A DNA stretch of 6,684 nt from DATDCV01 sp036524155 (lineage in GTDB: Bacteria > Verrucomicrobiota > Verrucomicrobiia > Limisphaerales > UBA8199): contig DATDCV010000011.1 in assembly GCA_036524155.1 (NCBI GenBank), forward strand, positions 1 through 6,684. The letters run 5' to 3'. The number at the start of each line of letters is the position of its first letter. The first letter of the stretch is position 1. The position numbers were made by a program, and so were the translations under genes. Below are positions 5,485 through 6,684 of the stretch, one piece after another. Below the pieces are notes generated by a model that was given only the letters and a program-made list of their open reading frames with translations, did not search any database and had not been told where the DNA came from.

Positions 5485-6684
5485 ATGTATCGGGTAACCC
5501 GGCTCAAGAACGATCTCACCGTCGCCACCGCCGAGATGCCGCATATGACCGGCGTCAGCGTCGGCATCTGGGTCGGCGCGGGCTCTCGCTACGAACCGGC
5601 CGAGCTCAATGGCGTCTCTCATTTCATCGAACACCTCCTCTTTAAAGGCACCAGGAAGAGGTCGGCCAGAGACCTCTCTGAAGCCGTGGAGGGAGTCGGG
5701 GGTTACTTGAATGCCTTTACGAGCGAGGAAGCGACCTGTTTCCACGCCCGCGCCGGGCACGAGCGGTTTGACGAGGTGCTGGATGTGCTCGCCGATATGC
5801 TCATCAACTCGAAATTCGCTCCGTCGGATGTCGCCAAGGAGCGCGAGGTCATCAAGGAAGAGATGGCGATGTACCTCGACGAACCTCAGCACCACGTCCA
5901 GGAGTTGCTGAACGCGACCTTGTGGCCCGACCATCCGCTGGGCCGGTCTATTACCGGGACGGAGGCGAGCCTCGACGCCATGGGTCGCGAGCACCTGGTC
6001 GCATTCCTGAGGGACTGCTATGTTACCGGGGCCACCGTCGTAGTCTGTGCCGGCAGGATCTCCCATCGAAACGCACTCCGGGGGGTAAACCGCTATGCCC
6101 GGCATTTCACGCCCGGCAAACGACGACCTTTTGCGCCGGCCCGGTCCAGCCAGCAACGCCCGCGGATTCGCCTCTTCACCAAGAAAACCGAGCAGACACA
6201 GCTCGCCCTGGGGATCCGCACTTGCTCACGCCACGACGAGCGCCGGTATCCTTTGCGCCTCCTCAACACCATCCTCGGCGAAAACATGAGCTCGCGCTTG
6301 TTCCAGATCGTCCGCGAAGACCGGGGTCTTGCGTATTCCATTTACAGCACGCCGAGTCTGTTCGAGGACACCGGCGACCTCGTGATTTCCGCAGGCTGCG
6401 ACACCGGGAATGTTGAAAAGACCCTGAAGCTGGTGACGCGCGAACTGCGCCGGTTGACAGAAAGCCCGCCCGGCCGCGCAGAACTGAACCGCGCGCGGGA
6501 CTACGTGCTCGGCCAAATTGAACTCGGCCAGGAGAGCACGGAAAACCAAATGAATTGGATCGGTGAACAGTTGTTGGGATACGGCAAAGTGGTTGCTCCT
6601 TCCGGAATCAAAAGACAGCTCGCCACGGTGACCGCCGCCCAGGTCCGCGCCATCGCCCGGGATTTCTTCCGTCCTGACCGGATC
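5485..6684 (+). CDS. M16-family zinc metallopeptidase (insulinase / mitochondrial processing peptidase-like), 3' truncated
   Basis: The frame is open for 400 residues from ATG 5485 to the last base of the window, with no stop. The inverted zinc motif HFIEH is at residues 46-50: His46 and His50 bind zinc and Glu49 is the catalytic base. The third zinc ligand is probably Glu126 in EREVIKEEM, at the spacing expected for the family. NAFTSEEATCFHAR (76-89) and HPLGRSITGT (150-159) are further conserved blocks of the N-terminal domain. The second, non-catalytic M16 domain starts at about 225 and has LNTILGENMSSRLFQ (260-274) and REDRGLAYSIYS (277-288), the segment that helps hold substrate peptides. 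Single-unit M16B proteins are about 410-430 residues, so only the last few tens are missing. No signal peptide is seen, which suggests a cytoplasmic enzyme. The exact substrate is unknown; PqqF-, YmxG- and MPP-like enzymes share this architecture. It is probably co-transcribed with hisA and the DUF2062 gene. Confidence 0.93.
   Translation, partial: MYRVTRLKNDLTVATAEMPHMTGVSVGIWVGAGSRYEPAELNGVSHFIEHLLFKGTRKRSARDLSEAVEGVGGYLNAFTSEEATCFHARAGHERFDEVLDVLADMLINSKFAPSDVAKEREVIKEEMAMYLDEPQHHVQELLNATLWPDHPLGRSITGTEASLDAMGREHLVAFLRDCYVTGATVVVCAGRISHRNALRGVNRYARHFTPGKRRPFAPARSSQQRPRIRLFTKKTEQTQLALGIRTCSRHDERRYPLRLLNTILGENMSSRLFQIVREDRGLAYSIYSTPSLFEDTGDLVISAGCDTGNVEKTLKLVTRELRRLTESPPGRAELNRARDYVLGQIELGQESTENQMNWIGEQLLGYGKVVAPSGIKRQLATVTAAQVRAIARDFFRPDRI

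Noticed and set aside
5374..6156. Minus-strand open frame (260 residues) opposite the DUF2062 end and the peptidase
   Set aside because: It is antisense to the M16 zinc-motif region, has a low-complexity Gly/Arg/Asp composition, and shows no known motif.

Overview
This window carries seven protein genes on a GC-rich bacterial chromosome. Two of them run off the window edges. No tRNA, rRNA, CRISPR array, transposase or phage gene is visible. The organism is probably an uncultured or little-studied member of the Verrucomicrobia or a neighbouring PVC lineage. That placement is an inference from three things: a HisA of the type otherwise best known from yeast and plants, hairpin repeats in the intergenic spaces, and the mixed, weakly clustered gene order. 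No marker gene in the window proves it.

Left part (1-1279): the C-terminal third of glutamyl-tRNA synthetase (gltX, +) converges on purE (-), which makes the purine-pathway N5-CAIR mutase. The 229-bp space between their 3' ends holds a 105-bp inverted-repeat element with perfect 25-bp arms, and a small UUCG hairpin with a T-run that could terminate purE.

Middle (1280-4069): purE is divergent from a 12-helix major facilitator transporter of unknown substrate. A promoter-like pair of boxes lies so close to the transporter ATG that its mRNA may be leaderless. The next spacer holds two hairpins sharing one CAGGCA/TGCCTG core. It is followed by a type II secretion / type IV pilus inner-membrane platform protein (GspF/PilC family), here without any partner gene. 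Its real start is placed at 2768, downstream of the hairpins.

Right part (4190-6684): three tightly packed genes, probably one operon. They are a eukaryotic-type HisA (histidine biosynthesis), a small DUF2062 membrane protein, and an M16-family zinc peptidase that is still open at the window end. Spacings are 7 and 13 nt. The three have no obvious shared pathway.

Most of the window is ordinary housekeeping sequence, and I see no clear sign of a new defence or mobile system. The points most worth a second look are the eukaryotic-type HisA, the two families of palindromic intergenic repeats, and the possible leaderless transporter mRNA.
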